Source of the DNA: Coraliomargarita sinensis
GTDB taxonomy: Bacteria > Verrucomicrobiota > Verrucomicrobiia > Opitutales > Coraliomargaritaceae
Direction of reading: 5' to 3'
DNA: 64,000 bases
NCBI RefSeq assembly: GCF_003185655.1
Contig: NZ_QHJQ01000003.1
Span: forward strand, 62,001-126,000
The notes beneath the pieces are model-generated. The model had not been told where the DNA came from. It worked only from the letters and a program-made list of their open reading frames with translations, and searched no databases. The stretch's first letter is position 1; every line of letters begins with the position of its first letter. Below are positions 8,534 through 17,957 of the stretch, one piece after another. The position numbers were made by a program, and so were the translations under genes.

Positions 8534-8594
8534 GAGAAAGTGTGTAGACTCACTCCCCAAAAAAACCAGGACAGCAATGTGAGCGCACTTTCTC
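8534..8594. repeat. Inverted repeat between esterase remnant and GH20
   Basis: GAGAAAGTG at 8534-8542 pairs with CACTTTCTC at 8586-8594. Four more pairs (TCAC/GTGA) lie just inside, and the loop contains an A7 run. It may be a transcription-end hairpin of the GH20 gene or a scar linked to the adjacent gene remnant. Confidence 0.45.
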
Positions 8595-8625
8595 AGGGAC
8601 GGATACTGGATCGTTTCCGAATCAA

Positions 8626-10278
8626 TTAGTGGGTGAAACCAAAGATTTTCTCGAGACTGTCCCCCAGCCCGCCGGGCCGGCTTCGGGAATGCCAGCAGCG
8701 GGCATATGACTCACGTAGCGCCTCTGGCGCGACCTCCGATTCCTTGAGGCAGCGAGACACCGCGAAAAGGTTCAAGCGGAGGACGAGCTCGAGTTCCTCG
8801 ACGAGCTGAGCCGCATCACGAGCGTCAAGCTCCGTGCTGGTTAAGCTTTCAAGCCAAGTCTCGCAGTCGCGCTTGAAACGGCGAAGAGCGGACGCCTCCG
8901 GCTGCAACTTCAACCGATCACGCTCCGCGCTTGTCATTAAATTTGCATCGGCGAGAAAGCTCTTGTTGACCAAGTGAACGCCGAGCCGCTCATCCACTTT
9001 TCCCGATTCGAGGAGTGTTTCAACAAAGGCCCCGTCCTGATCGCCTAAGATATGTCTCAGGTTCTTCTCCAGGCTTTCTTCTCCGATCTGACCATTCCAG
9101 CTCTGCAGGCCGGCCCAAACCAGGCCCGGCAAGCTGACCGGCCAAGTTTGCGGGTGGCCGTTATCGCCCCAGTGGGTCATCAAGAGTCCGGCCGCGCCGT
9201 ACTTTTTACCTATCCGGGCCGCTGATTGAACATTGGTCAGCATCGTGGGTAACCGCCCGGTATAACTGGTCCACGTGGAGTCACCGGGGGCGACATAGAA
9301 GTTATGCCCGAGTTCCGCGAGGACGGTACATTGTTGCTCAAAGGGATGGCCCACTTCATAACCCCAGATAACCGGGCAAACCGATTCGGGCAGTCGCTCG
9401 ATGAATGAAGGTTCCTCCAGCAAAACGTCCGACCAGCACATGGGCTCGCTGCCATGCTCAGTCGCAAGTTCACAAACCCGGCCGAGAAAGTCCGCGTAGA
9501 CCTTATGCTTCCCTTGGGCTTTTACGGCATCGGCACTTGCCCCCCACCCCAATTCCCAGGGTTCGTCGCCGCCAATATTGAATTTGCGACTGCTGAAGTT
9601 TGGCAGTAGCTCGCGATAGAGCCCGTCCAAAAATTCGAGACTTTGCGCATCCGGCTTAATCACACTCCCCTGCGGCCGCCACGCCCCGGAGATGGGGTGC
9701 CGGAAACCTTCGGGGCACTCCGCCAAATGCCTGTAAGCATCATGCGCCAGCCAACGCTCCATGTGTCCAAATGAATTCTGGTTCGGAACCAGCTCGATGT
9801 GACGATCCCGACAGTACTGATCCAGTTCACGGATTTCCGAAGCGGTCATGGGCGAGGCATGGGCCCACACCGTCTTATGCTCCTTATAGGCAAAGGTGTG
9901 CTCGGTGTAGAGCTGTAGCTGATTGTAGCGCAGCCTGACCAGTTGATCGACCAGATGAAAAAGGTGCTCCATTGTCGGCACCCGGTCGCGGGAGATATCG
10001 AGCATGTAGCCGCGGTTCTTGAAATCCGGCCAGTCCTCGATGCGGCAGCAGGGCAGCTCCCCGTCGGGATGTTGTTCCTTTAATTCGCCGAGAAGCTGGC
10101 GCCCGTAGAATAATCCCATTTTGTCGGATGCTTCCAAATGGATCACATCCGTTTGGACTCTCAGGCGATAGCCTTGCGCCGGTATATCCGAATTGCCAAC
10201 GAGTTCACGCTCATGAGCGCCCCACACACAATTCCCTTCTAATCGCTCAAATGTTCGCGGGGGGAAGAGAAAGTCCAT
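8626..10278 (-). CDS. Family 20 glycoside hydrolase (beta-N-acetylhexosaminidase-like)
   Basis: A 550-residue GH20 enzyme. Residues 1-80 resemble the GH20b lead domain, followed by a TIM barrel starting at RGYMLDISRDRVP. The catalytic pair is Asp238-Glu239 in NIGGDEPWELGWG. The Asp positions the substrate acetamido group and the Glu is the acid/base. No signal peptide is seen, so it should act in the cytoplasm on imported amino-sugar oligosaccharides. The C-terminal 130 residues are helical and not assignable. Exact specificity (GlcNAc, GalNAc or sulfated forms) is not evident. It lies just downstream of mgtE in the same orientation, 7 bases apart. Confidence 0.88.
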   Translation of the reverse strand: MDFLFPPRTFERLEGNCVWGAHERELVGNSDIPAQGYRLRVQTDVIHLEASDKMGLFYGRQLLGELKEQHPDGELPCCRIEDWPDFKNRGYMLDISRDRVPTMEHLFHLVDQLVRLRYNQLQLYTEHTFAYKEHKTVWAHASPMTASEIRELDQYCRDRHIELVPNQNSFGHMERWLAHDAYRHLAECPEGFRHPISGAWRPQGSVIKPDAQSLEFLDGLYRELLPNFSSRKFNIGGDEPWELGWGASADAVKAQGKHKVYADFLGRVCELATEHGSEPMCWSDVLLEEPSFIERLPESVCPVIWGYEVGHPFEQQCTVLAELGHNFYVAPGDSTWTSYTGRLPTMLTNVQSAARIGKKYGAAGLLMTHWGDNGHPQTWPVSLPGLVWAGLQSWNGQIGEESLEKNLRHILGDQDGAFVETLLESGKVDERLGVHLVNKSFLADANLMTSAERDRLKLQPEASALRRFKRDCETWLESLTSTELDARDAAQLVEELELVLRLNLFAVSRCLKESEVAPEALRESYARCWHSRSRPGGLGDSLEKIFGFTH

Positions 10279-10285
10279 TACACTA

Positions 10286-11644
10286 TCAAACAGCCGGCGC
10301 CAGTATCAGCACCGCGATGGAAAAATAAATCAGGAGTCCGAGCACGTCCATGACTGAGGTGATTAGAGGACTACTGGCGACCGCCGGGTCGATCTTGACC
10401 CGCTGGAGGAGAAAAGGCAGCAGTGCACCGAAGGAATTCGCCACCAGTACAATGGAAACCATGCTCAACCCGATAATGAGCGCGATACTTCCGTCACGTC
10501 CGTAGAGCGCCCCGACAAAATAAGCGATGACCCCCATCGCCAGTCCCAACAAAACACCAACCGAGATCTCTTTGATCAATGCCTTGAGCCAGTCGTTGGA
10601 ATTCAAATCGCCCGTGGCCATGGCACGTACCATCAGTGTGGCCGACTGCGCGCCGCTGTTCCCCCCACTGGCAATGACCAGAGGCATGAAGAGCGCCAGT
10701 GTAATGAACTCGAGCAGATAGTCCTCGTAGCTCGAAATCACGGCCGCCGAGATGAGGTTGACGAAAATCAAAACCAGCAACCAGACGATACGTTTTCGGA
10801 AAAGCTCAAACGAACCGGTCGAGCTGTAACGGGATTCAAGGGGCGCCACGGCGGCACCGAGTTGGATATCCTCGGTCGCCTCTTCTTCAGCCACGTCCAT
10901 AATGTCGTCGACGGTGACAATGCCGATAATCACTCCGTCGGAATCCACCACGGGTAACGCGTTGATATCATAACGCTTGATCATCTCGACCGCCACCTCG
11001 CGGTCTTCATAGGCGGATATGCTGATGAAGTTATAATTCAGCATATCCTTAATCACGGTCGAGGGATCTGCCATGATGAGACGCCTCACTCGCAATATAT
11101 CGATGAGCAGTCCATTCTGGTCCGTCACGTAGAGGATGTTGAAAATCTCACTGTCACGACCGTATTTTCGAATGTGAGAGATTGCCTGATCACAGGTCCA
11201 CTCGGCTCGGATACGGATATAGTCCGGGGTCATCAACCGACCGACACTTTCTTCAGGATAGCCCAGCAATTGACGCGCTTCCGCCAAATCTTCAGGCGTG
11301 AGCAGTTGCATGAGCCGGCGCTGCACGGTCGCCGGCAGTTCTTCCAGCATCGCGGTCCGGTCGTCCGGGCTGAGATTGGCCAAAAGGTGCCGGGTATCCG
11401 CGTCCGTCAAAGCCTCAAGGATCTCATCCTGTTGCTCCTGTTCCAGATAGGCGAAGACATCGGCCGCCCGGGAGCGTGGCAGTGCCCGATAGACCAGAAT
11501 CTGGTGCGGCTTATCCATTTGCAGTATTAGCTCCGCCACCTCCGGGTTGATCAGGTTATCCAGCTCAGAGGCCAGCGCCTTCAGCTGTCCCGACTCAATC
11601 AGCTGACGGATTCTGGCATTATCCTCTGTGGTTTGTTCGGCCAT
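10286..11644 (-). CDS. mgtE: Magnesium transporter MgtE
   Basis: A 452-residue MgtE channel. Domains in order are an N-terminal superhelical MgtE_N domain (about 1-130), a CBS pair (about 135-260) that senses cytosolic Mg2+, a plug/connector helix, and five transmembrane helices (about 280-452). The pore-lining segment includes the family-typical [17 protein letters not shown] near residue 330. It works as a homodimer in the inner membrane and gates closed when internal Mg2+ is high. The length is that of well-studied bacterial MgtE. It is divergent from the alpha/beta-hydrolase gene, and an Mg2+-responsive leader was looked for but not seen. Confidence 0.96.
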   Translation of the reverse strand: MAEQTTEDNARIRQLIESGQLKALASELDNLINPEVAELILQMDKPHQILVYRALPRSRAADVFAYLEQEQQDEILEALTDADTRHLLANLSPDDRTAMLEELPATVQRRLMQLLTPEDLAEARQLLGYPEESVGRLMTPDYIRIRAEWTCDQAISHIRKYGRDSEIFNILYVTDQNGLLIDILRVRRLIMADPSTVIKDMLNYNFISISAYEDREVAVEMIKRYDINALPVVDSDGVIIGIVTVDDIMDVAEEEATEDIQLGAAVAPLESRYSSTGSFELFRKRIVWLLVLIFVNLISAAVISSYEDYLLEFITLALFMPLVIASGGNSGAQSATLMVRAMATGDLNSNDWLKALIKEISVGVLLGLAMGVIAYFVGALYGRDGSIALIIGLSMVSIVLVANSFGALLPFLLQRVKIDPAVASSPLITSVMDVLGLLIYFSIAVLILAPAV

Positions 11645-11756
11645 GATGTAGCAGTTATAAGAGTCGCCGCATGGAGTAAAGCGGTAAGCACAACCGGATG
11701 CCCTAATTTTTCGGGATTTCGTTGCGCTCGTCGGCGATGATATTTGATATCAAAAC

Positions 11757-12566
11757 GTGTCTGCTTTCATGCATACTATAAAACAAATGGTTGTTAATAT
11801 ATTCATCCTTTTGGTGGCCGCTTTTTCTGTGATCTACACAGGACTATTTATTTATGCAATTTACGCATCGGACTCGATGATCTTCCCCATCCCCGCGTCA
11901 TCCTACACCGACGAAAGCGACATTTTGAAACTGAAGACCGCCGACGGAGAGAGCATATCAGCTTATTTCCTGGAAGCCCCCGGATCAAAAGACGTCCTCT
12001 TCTACAGTCATGGCAATGGCGAGGACATCGGGGATATCCGCACGTTACTCCAGGAGTTCAAAAAGAAAGGCATCTCCGCACTGGCTTATGATTATCCCGG
12101 CTATGGCACCAGCAGCGGGGAGCCAAGCGAACAAGGCGTCTATGCCGCAGCCGAGGCTGCCTTTCGCTACCTCACCGACAAGCGAGGCTATTCACCCGAA
12201 TCAATCACACTTTACGGCCGCTCGCTTGGCAGCGGCCCTTCCTGTTGGCTGGCGGAGCGTTACCGAGTTGCCGGCCTTATTCTCGACGGCGCATTCAGTT
12301 CCACCTTTCGAGTCATCACGAACATCAAACTCCTCCCCTTTGATAAATTCGACAATCTGGCCATTCTGCCCGAACTGGACTGTCCGGTACTGCTGATTCA
12401 CGGAACCGACGACAACGTGGTTCCATTTGCTCATGCCCTCAGAAATGAAAATGCTCTGAATAAGCCCCCCGAAACCCTGTGGGTGGAAGGAGCGGACCAC
12501 AACAACCACATTGAACTGGCTGGAGATCATTACTGGAATGTCGTCCAAAACTTCATTCGGAAGTAA
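11757..12566 (+). CDS. Membrane-anchored alpha/beta hydrolase (Bem46-like)
   Basis: A 269-residue alpha/beta hydrolase with one N-terminal membrane helix at residues 12-34. The nucleophile elbow is GRSLGSG with Ser156. The acid is probably Asp218 or Asp219 in HGTDDNVVP, and the base is His248 in ADHNNH. The oxyanion segment SHGNGEDIG follows the core strand. This is the Bem46/FrsA-like serine hydrolase group, and the substrate is unknown. The start is a GTG at 11757. An in-frame ATG at 11769 is equally plausible and only removes four residues. It begins a ten-gene co-directional run ending at 21004. Confidence 0.85.
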   Translation: MSAFMHTIKQMVVNIFILLVAAFSVIYTGLFIYAIYASDSMIFPIPASSYTDESDILKLKTADGESISAYFLEAPGSKDVLFYSHGNGEDIGDIRTLLQEFKKKGISALAYDYPGYGTSSGEPSEQGVYAAAEAAFRYLTDKRGYSPESITLYGRSLGSGPSCWLAERYRVAGLILDGAFSSTFRVITNIKLLPFDKFDNLAILPELDCPVLLIHGTDDNVVPFAHALRNENALNKPPETLWVEGADHNNHIELAGDHYWNVVQNFIRK

Positions 12567-12574
12567 AATCCATT

Positions 12575-13123
12575 ATGAAAGCTATCAGAACACTCATCAT
12601 TATTCACCCGGGCTTCGAAGAGATGGAAGCCATTGCACCGATTGATCTATTAAAACGGGCCGATATTGAGGTCTGTCTGGCCGGCACGTCGGAAGAGGCA
12701 CTTGTTTCCGGCCGGGGCGGCATCACGATCCAAACGACGCAGCCGTTTGCGGAGGTGGAGGAGAACGAAGTTTATGATGCTGTTGTTGTTCCCGGCGGCC
12801 CCGGAATCAAAGCACTTCGCAATCAGCCCGAAATTTGCGAGTTCCTCAAGAAGCACTTTGAAAATGAAAAGATTGTCGCCTGCATTTGCGCCGCCCCCCT
12901 CTTGCTGCTCGATGCCGGATTACTGCCCCGACGCTACACAGCCCATCACACCACGCTTTCCGAACTTCCGTCCCCCGAAAGCAATGACTGCGTATGGGAC
13001 GGCAACATTCTAACTTCACGTGGCGCGGGCACCGCAACACAGTTCGGGCTCGCTCTGATTGAGAAACTGCGCGACAAAGCGACTCGAACGGAGGTGGCAA
13101 AATCAATCTGCTGGCCGGAATAG
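12575..13123 (+). CDS. DJ-1/PfpI family protein
   Basis: A 182-residue DJ-1-type protein. Glu18 (in FEEMEAI) and nucleophilic Cys105 (in CICAAP) match the Glu-Cys pair of DJ-1, YajL and ThiJ. A histidine pair in AHHTTL lies at the third active-site position. Family members have been described as glyoxalases, protein or nucleotide deglycases and oxidative-stress chaperones, and those functions remain debated. It begins 8 bases after the hydrolase stop and ends 6 bases before the next start, so it is part of one transcript. Cytoplasmic. Confidence 0.93.
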   Translation: MKAIRTLIIIHPGFEEMEAIAPIDLLKRADIEVCLAGTSEEALVSGRGGITIQTTQPFAEVEENEVYDAVVVPGGPGIKALRNQPEICEFLKKHFENEKIVACICAAPLLLLDAGLLPRRYTAHHTTLSELPSPESNDCVWDGNILTSRGAGTATQFGLALIEKLRDKATRTEVAKSICWPE

Positions 13124-13129
13124 GCACCC

Positions 13130-14590
13130 ATGGAGCAAGACACTCAATTACTACCGCGCGACAAACTACTGCGGGATACCTTTACTCCGGCGGAGACGTC
13201 GCTGTTCGGTCTGGTGCTCGTCACGGCAAACGTCGCTTTCTGGTTGGCAGAGCCGCGCTCATACTGGCTTCTCGGTTTCTTTCTGATTGCAGCTGCATTG
13301 ACTCCGGTAATCTTGAAAACACACGAGCATACGCATCCCTTTTTCGTTACTTTGCTCTGGCCGAAATTCTGGCTCTGCACCGCTCCGGTCTGGCTGTTAC
13401 TCCTTCAGTTTTCACTGGGCTTGCTACAGGATCCTTTGAAAACAATCACCGTTGGTGACGCCGAGTTCATTCAATTTGAAATGCCTGGCCATGTTTGGCT
13501 CCCGATAAGCACCACGGCAGAAACAGCCTGGCCTACCGTCTTCGGTTTTTCCGCGATCTACATCGTCGCAATCGGACTTTTCCTGGTGCCAAAGTCACGG
13601 GCGTTCTTTGAAAGGCTAATGCCCTACCTATGCCTCAGTGCCGTGCTGGCAGGCTTGGTTGGCTACATCCAGGAGGCCATGAATGCGTCTAAGCCCTTCC
13701 TGACCAAAGGAACCGGCATGGAAGACTTTTTCGGTTATTTCCCCTATGACGGACACTGGGCCGCCTTTGCTGCAATATGGACCTGCGCCTGTATCAGCAT
13801 GGCTCTTCTGACCACACGTTACGACGACAGCCCGCCTTTCATTGAATCGTCCGGACCCTGGTATTTGACCGGAGGCACTTTGCTCGGCGTGAGCGCTTTT
13901 CTCATAGAGTCCAAGTGGCCTGCAGTCATCCTGCTTCTCACCTATGCGGTCATGATGATGTTTTTTGGGATCAATTTTTTCTCGATACGCAGGGATCCGC
14001 ATCGAAAAGTAATTTCACTCTTCAGCAGCCTTGTTTCGTTCGGCATATTTGCCGCCGCTTTCACCAGGATGTTCCAGGGCAATGGCGAATCCCTGGTCAG
14101 TGAAAGCTTGAAGCAAGGGGCATGGGAAATGTTTCGTGACCGTCCGATATTCGGTTGGGGCATGGATAGCTATGCGCACTTACTCCCCTATTACGGAAGC
14201 GATCTGCTGGTGAATGAAAATTACGAACGAGCGGGAAATGATGTGCTTCAGCTTCTGGCTGAAATCGGAATCATCGGATTCGTTTTTCCCATCATACTGG
14301 TGGTATGCCTGATCGGACGTTACCTGAAAGGTCGCCACAATATACAACTTACGAACCACTTTCTGACCGGACTTGCCGCGGTCATCGTATTGGCCTTTTT
14401 CGACAGTCCGTTCATGTCGCCCGCGGTCTTCTACAGCTTTGTCACCTTACTTTTCATTGCACTAAGATGGGCTGACATCAGTCGGAACCGGGCGGACGAA
14501 GTCGATGCGTCCCGACCGCAACTGGTTACCCCGCACAGTTTACGAAGGGTGCCGTTTCACCCTGTTCAGGAGAACGACAAACTCAGATAA
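13130..14590 (+). CDS. O-antigen ligase-like (Wzy_C) membrane protein
   Basis: A 486-residue polytopic protein with roughly ten or more transmembrane helices. A periplasmic loop region is followed by the O-antigen-ligase-type block DRPIFGWGMDSYAHLLPYY and NDVLQLLAEIGIIGF (about residues 335-385). That block is typical of the Wzy_C superfamily: WaaL ligases, Wzy polymerases and related glycosyl-transfer enzymes using lipid-linked donors. No polysaccharide cluster surrounds it, so whether it ligates O-antigen, polymerises a glycan or modifies a protein is open. The C-terminal 30 residues are cytoplasmic and basic. It starts 6 bases after the DJ-1 gene and ends 2 bases before the flavoprotein gene. 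Confidence 0.82.
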   Translation: MEQDTQLLPRDKLLRDTFTPAETSLFGLVLVTANVAFWLAEPRSYWLLGFFLIAAALTPVILKTHEHTHPFFVTLLWPKFWLCTAPVWLLLLQFSLGLLQDPLKTITVGDAEFIQFEMPGHVWLPISTTAETAWPTVFGFSAIYIVAIGLFLVPKSRAFFERLMPYLCLSAVLAGLVGYIQEAMNASKPFLTKGTGMEDFFGYFPYDGHWAAFAAIWTCACISMALLTTRYDDSPPFIESSGPWYLTGGTLLGVSAFLIESKWPAVILLLTYAVMMMFFGINFFSIRRDPHRKVISLFSSLVSFGIFAAAFTRMFQGNGESLVSESLKQGAWEMFRDRPIFGWGMDSYAHLLPYYGSDLLVNENYERAGNDVLQLLAEIGIIGFVFPIILVVCLIGRYLKGRHNIQLTNHFLTGLAAVIVLAFFDSPFMSPAVFYSFVTLLFIALRWADISRNRADEVDASRPQLVTPHSLRRVPFHPVQENDKLR

Positions 14591-14592
14591 TC

Positions 14593-15984
14593 ATGAAGAA
14601 GGAACATTTTGACTACATCGTAATCGGCGGCGGCAGCGGCGGATATGCCGCTGCCCGCACCGCCAGAGAGGTCTTTGACCGTGTCGCCATCGTTGACGGA
14701 GCTCAGGAGCTTGGCGGACTCTGCATCCTGAAAGGCTGCATGCCTTCGAAAACCTTAATTTACTCGACCGAAGTGCTTCATCTTGCCCAACAAGGCAGGA
14801 AATTCGGCCTGAACATCCCGGAGGCAAAGGCTGACATGCCGGTTCTGCATGAACGAAAGATCGCCACGATCGACGAGTTCGCCGAATACCGGCAGGAACA
14901 GCTCGAGAGTGACCGCTTCAGCCTCTACAAGAGTCAGGCGAAGTTCGTCGACCCCAGAACCATCTCGCTTGCGGACGGAACCGAGCTGACCGCCGACTAT
15001 TTCATGATAGCTACCGGTTCAGTCGTATCCTGCCCACCGGTGCAGGGCCTCAGCGAGGTCCCTTACTGGACGAGTGATGACGTCCTCGATCTTAACTTTC
15101 TTCCCGAGAAAGTAATCGTACTCGGGGGCGGTGTCGTCGCGTGCGAATTGGCCCAGTTTCTACGCCGCGCCGGTTCCGAGGTCATCCAGATCCAGCGCAG
15201 CCCACATATTCTGAAGGAATCTTCCCCGGACGCAGCATCCGTCATCGAAGAGCAGTTCCGTAAAGAAGGCATCGAGCTCTATACCGACACACAGATCGAT
15301 AACGTTGCCTACGAGGAGGGCGTCTTCTGGGTAAAGTTCAAGAACAAGGGCTCTCCCACCTCGGCTGAAGCCCCTTACTTGCTCAATGCGCTCGGCCGAA
15401 AGCCGGCAATCGAAGGGCTGAATCTGGAAGCTGCCAATGTCGAGGTGATGAAAAGCGGTCACATCAGTTGCAACCCGAACCAACAGACCACCAACGAGAG
15501 AATCTATGCCTGCGGCGATGTCGCCGGCCCCCACGAGATTGTTCATGTCGCGATCCTGCAGGGTGAGCTTGCCGCACGTCATGCCACCGGCCGGGCGGCC
15601 GAACCCGTCAACTATGATACCTTGCTTGGTGTTACCTTTACCGACCCTCAGATCGGTCAGGTCGGACTCAGCGAAGCTCAGCTTAAAGAGCGGGGCATCG
15701 ACTACATCAGCGCCGACTTCCCCTTTGACGACCACGGCAAATCCATCCTGATGGAAGCCAAGACCGGCTACGTCAAAGTGATGGCCGAGCGATCCAGCGG
15801 ACAAATCCTCGGCGCGGAGTGTGTCGGCAAGGATGGCGGCGAACTGGTTCACGCCATGGCGGTTGCCATCACTTTAAAAGCCACTGCCGCCGACCTGCTC
15901 AAAGTGCATTGGTACCACCCCACTCTTTCCGAAATTTGGACCTATCCACTGGAAGATATTGTCGACGAAATGAACCAAACGTAA
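14593..15984 (+). CDS. FAD-dependent pyridine nucleotide-disulfide oxidoreductase (Lpd/MerA-like)
   Basis: A 463-residue flavoprotein of the class I disulfide reductase family. An N-terminal FAD-binding GGGSGGYAAA is followed by the redox pair Cys44-X4-Cys49 in GGLCILKGCMPSKTL. The NAD(P)H Rossmann motif VLGGGVVACELAQ is central, and the C-terminal dimerisation domain includes the His-Glu segment HWYHPTLSEIW. It resembles dihydrolipoamide dehydrogenase and mercuric-reductase relatives. No E2 or lipoyl-protein gene is adjacent and no N-terminal metal-binding domain is present, so a stand-alone disulfide reductase is the safest reading. It is tightly packed with the SDR gene, 1 base apart. Confidence 0.88.
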   Translation: MKKEHFDYIVIGGGSGGYAAARTAREVFDRVAIVDGAQELGGLCILKGCMPSKTLIYSTEVLHLAQQGRKFGLNIPEAKADMPVLHERKIATIDEFAEYRQEQLESDRFSLYKSQAKFVDPRTISLADGTELTADYFMIATGSVVSCPPVQGLSEVPYWTSDDVLDLNFLPEKVIVLGGGVVACELAQFLRRAGSEVIQIQRSPHILKESSPDAASVIEEQFRKEGIELYTDTQIDNVAYEEGVFWVKFKNKGSPTSAEAPYLLNALGRKPAIEGLNLEAANVEVMKSGHISCNPNQQTTNERIYACGDVAGPHEIVHVAILQGELAARHATGRAAEPVNYDTLLGVTFTDPQIGQVGLSEAQLKERGIDYISADFPFDDHGKSILMEAKTGYVKVMAERSSGQILGAECVGKDGGELVHAMAVAITLKATAADLLKVHWYHPTLSEIWTYPLEDIVDEMNQT

Positions 15985-15985
15985 A

Positions 15986-16789
15986 ATGACGTCTTCGTCC
16001 TTAAATAACCGATCCATTGTCATTATCGGGGGTACTACCGGGCTGGGCCTTTCCGCGGCCAAGGCCTTTCTCCGCGAAGGGGCGAGCGTTATCGCCGTCG
16101 GCCGCAACCCGGAAAGCGTGGCCCATGCCAACGAAGCATTCGAAGCCATCTCCCCCGATCAGGGCAAGGCGCTAGCCGGGGATGCCATTCACCCTCAAAC
16201 GGCAAAAGCCGCCATTCAGACCTGCCTGGACAATTTCGACAGTTTTCACGGGCTCTATCATGTCGCCGGTGGCAGCGGTCGACGTTTCGGCGACGGCCCC
16301 CTGCACGAGATCACCGAAGAAGGGATCGATAAAACGCTGAACCTGAATCTGAAGTCACTCATTCTCAGCAACAGGGCGGCCGTGCAGGCTTTCCTGAAGC
16401 GAGACACCGCCGGGACAGTTCTCAATATGGGTTCCGTCCTCGGCTACTCCCCGTCGCCACGTTACTTTTCCACTCATGTTTACGCGGCAGCGAAGGCTGC
16501 CATCATCGGCTTCACCAAATCCACTGCCGCTTATTATGCGGACAAAAACATCCGCCTGAATGTGATTGCTCCGGCTTTGGTTGAAACACCCATGGCTCAA
16601 CGGGCCGCTCAGGACGAAACGATTCAGGCTTTTGTCAAGTCGAAGCAACCCTTGGACGGAGGCCGTATCGGTTCTCCCGAAGACCTTGACGGCTTGGCGA
16701 CCTATCTGCTCTCAGAAGAAAGCCGCTTCGTCACGGGACAAGTGATCGCGGTTGACGGGGGATGGACTGTTTCCGAAGGGCAATACTAA
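15986..16789 (+). CDS. Short-chain dehydrogenase/reductase (sugar-operon SDR)
   Basis: A 267-residue classical SDR. The cofactor loop is GGTTGLGLSAA (residues 15-25). The catalytic residues fit the family pattern as Ser150, Tyr166 and Lys170 (YAAAK), and the C-terminal DGGWTVSEGQ is characteristic. It should reduce or oxidise a small carbonyl or alcohol with NAD(P)H in the cytoplasm. Its position just before a PfkB-like kinase, a SIS-domain protein and two Gfo/Idh oxidoreductases suggests a step in a sugar or polyol pathway. The substrate is not identified. Confidence 0.9.
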   Translation: MTSSSLNNRSIVIIGGTTGLGLSAAKAFLREGASVIAVGRNPESVAHANEAFEAISPDQGKALAGDAIHPQTAKAAIQTCLDNFDSFHGLYHVAGGSGRRFGDGPLHEITEEGIDKTLNLNLKSLILSNRAAVQAFLKRDTAGTVLNMGSVLGYSPSPRYFSTHVYAAAKAAIIGFTKSTAAYYADKNIRLNVIAPALVETPMAQRAAQDETIQAFVKSKQPLDGGRIGSPEDLDGLATYLLSEESRFVTGQVIAVDGGWTVSEGQY

Positions 16790-16799
16790 TCATTCCCTC

Positions 16800-17930
16800 A
16801 TGGCGACGAGTTACAGCAGTCTTATAAAACCAATCCAAGAGGCGATCCCTAAACTCGGGGCATTCAATGTCATGCTCGGCTTCGATGGGACAGTCGATGT
16901 CATCTGCAAACCCGTTGAATCCCGCGAGCACAGCGGCGAAGAGTTTACCGCTTTTGGCAAGATGCGTGATTTCGGAAATCGCGTGGTCGAAGCCGACGGT
17001 AAAAGCGCCATGATCGAGATAGTCAAACAGCGGGAAAAGATCGGTGGAAACGGGCCTATCATGGCCCGCGCACTCGCCCAGTCCAACGTCGCTGTCGATT
17101 ATATTGGGCCGCTCGGTCAGCCAACCCTCCATCCGGTTTACGAGGAATTTGCCCGTCGAATCAAGGTCCACAGCATCGCGCAACCCGCGGTCACTCATGC
17201 GCTGGAATTTCCCAACGGGAAGCTCATGCTCGCTTCAATATCCAGCTATGAAGACGTGACTGCGGACAGGCTGGACGCACAGATCGGCAAGGAGACGATG
17301 GCGGCGCTGATTGAAAAGTCTCAACTTTGTTGCCTGCTCAACTGGACCTGCCTCCCGGGTATGAATTCCATCCTCCGCTGGCATCTGGAAACACTTTTGC
17401 CGACGCTCGGGAAAAGCAATGAACGAACTTTCTTCTTCGACCTGACAGACCCCTCAATGCGCTCCGGCGAGGACCTTCTCGAAGTGCTCGATCTCATCGG
17501 TCAATTCGAGACCTTCGGCCGGGTCACCCTCGGTATGAATTTAAACGAGGCGCAGCTCGTCTCCCGCGCACTCGGCCTACCCGAATCGGGGCCTGAAAAG
17601 AAATCACTGCAACAAGCACAGGTCGCGATCCGCGAAAAGCTCGGTATTCATACTGCGATGGCTCACCACACGGACTTTGCCGCATGCAGCACTCCGGAAG
17701 GCAGTTGGGCTGTCGATGGACCACACACCGAGTTCCCCGTCATCACTACCGGCGCAGGCGATCACTTGAATGCCGGCTTTTGCTTGGCACAGTTACTCAA
17801 GTTCAGTCCTGAAGATTCTCTCAAACTCAGCGTGCTCTTTTCCGGTTATTATGTCAGAACCGCACTATCCCCGAATCTGGAAGACATTCTAGAATTCATT
17901 CCGGATCTTGAGTCCTCTTCTACAAAGTAA
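16800..17930 (+). CDS. PfkB-like carbohydrate kinase
   Basis: A 376-residue ribokinase-like sugar kinase. The glycine-rich substrate/lid motif is KIGGNGPIMARAL (about 80-92). The PfkB signature near the end is TTGAGDHLNAGF, which carries the catalytic Asp and the anion hole. The rest diverges from ribokinase or fructokinase, so the phosphorylated sugar cannot be named. The ATG at 16800 is used because MATSYSS leads into the domain. An upstream in-frame ATG at 16752 would overlap the SDR gene. It is cytoplasmic and lies between the SDR and the SIS-domain gene, which implies that its phosphorylated product may feed the isomerase (inference). Confidence 0.85.
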   Translation: MATSYSSLIKPIQEAIPKLGAFNVMLGFDGTVDVICKPVESREHSGEEFTAFGKMRDFGNRVVEADGKSAMIEIVKQREKIGGNGPIMARALAQSNVAVDYIGPLGQPTLHPVYEEFARRIKVHSIAQPAVTHALEFPNGKLMLASISSYEDVTADRLDAQIGKETMAALIEKSQLCCLLNWTCLPGMNSILRWHLETLLPTLGKSNERTFFFDLTDPSMRSGEDLLEVLDLIGQFETFGRVTLGMNLNEAQLVSRALGLPESGPEKKSLQQAQVAIREKLGIHTAMAHHTDFAACSTPEGSWAVDGPHTEFPVITTGAGDHLNAGFCLAQLLKFSPEDSLKLSVLFSGYYVRTALSPNLEDILEFIPDLESSSTK

Positions 17931-17957
17931 ACGTCAATTCATCGCCAGGAACAACAA

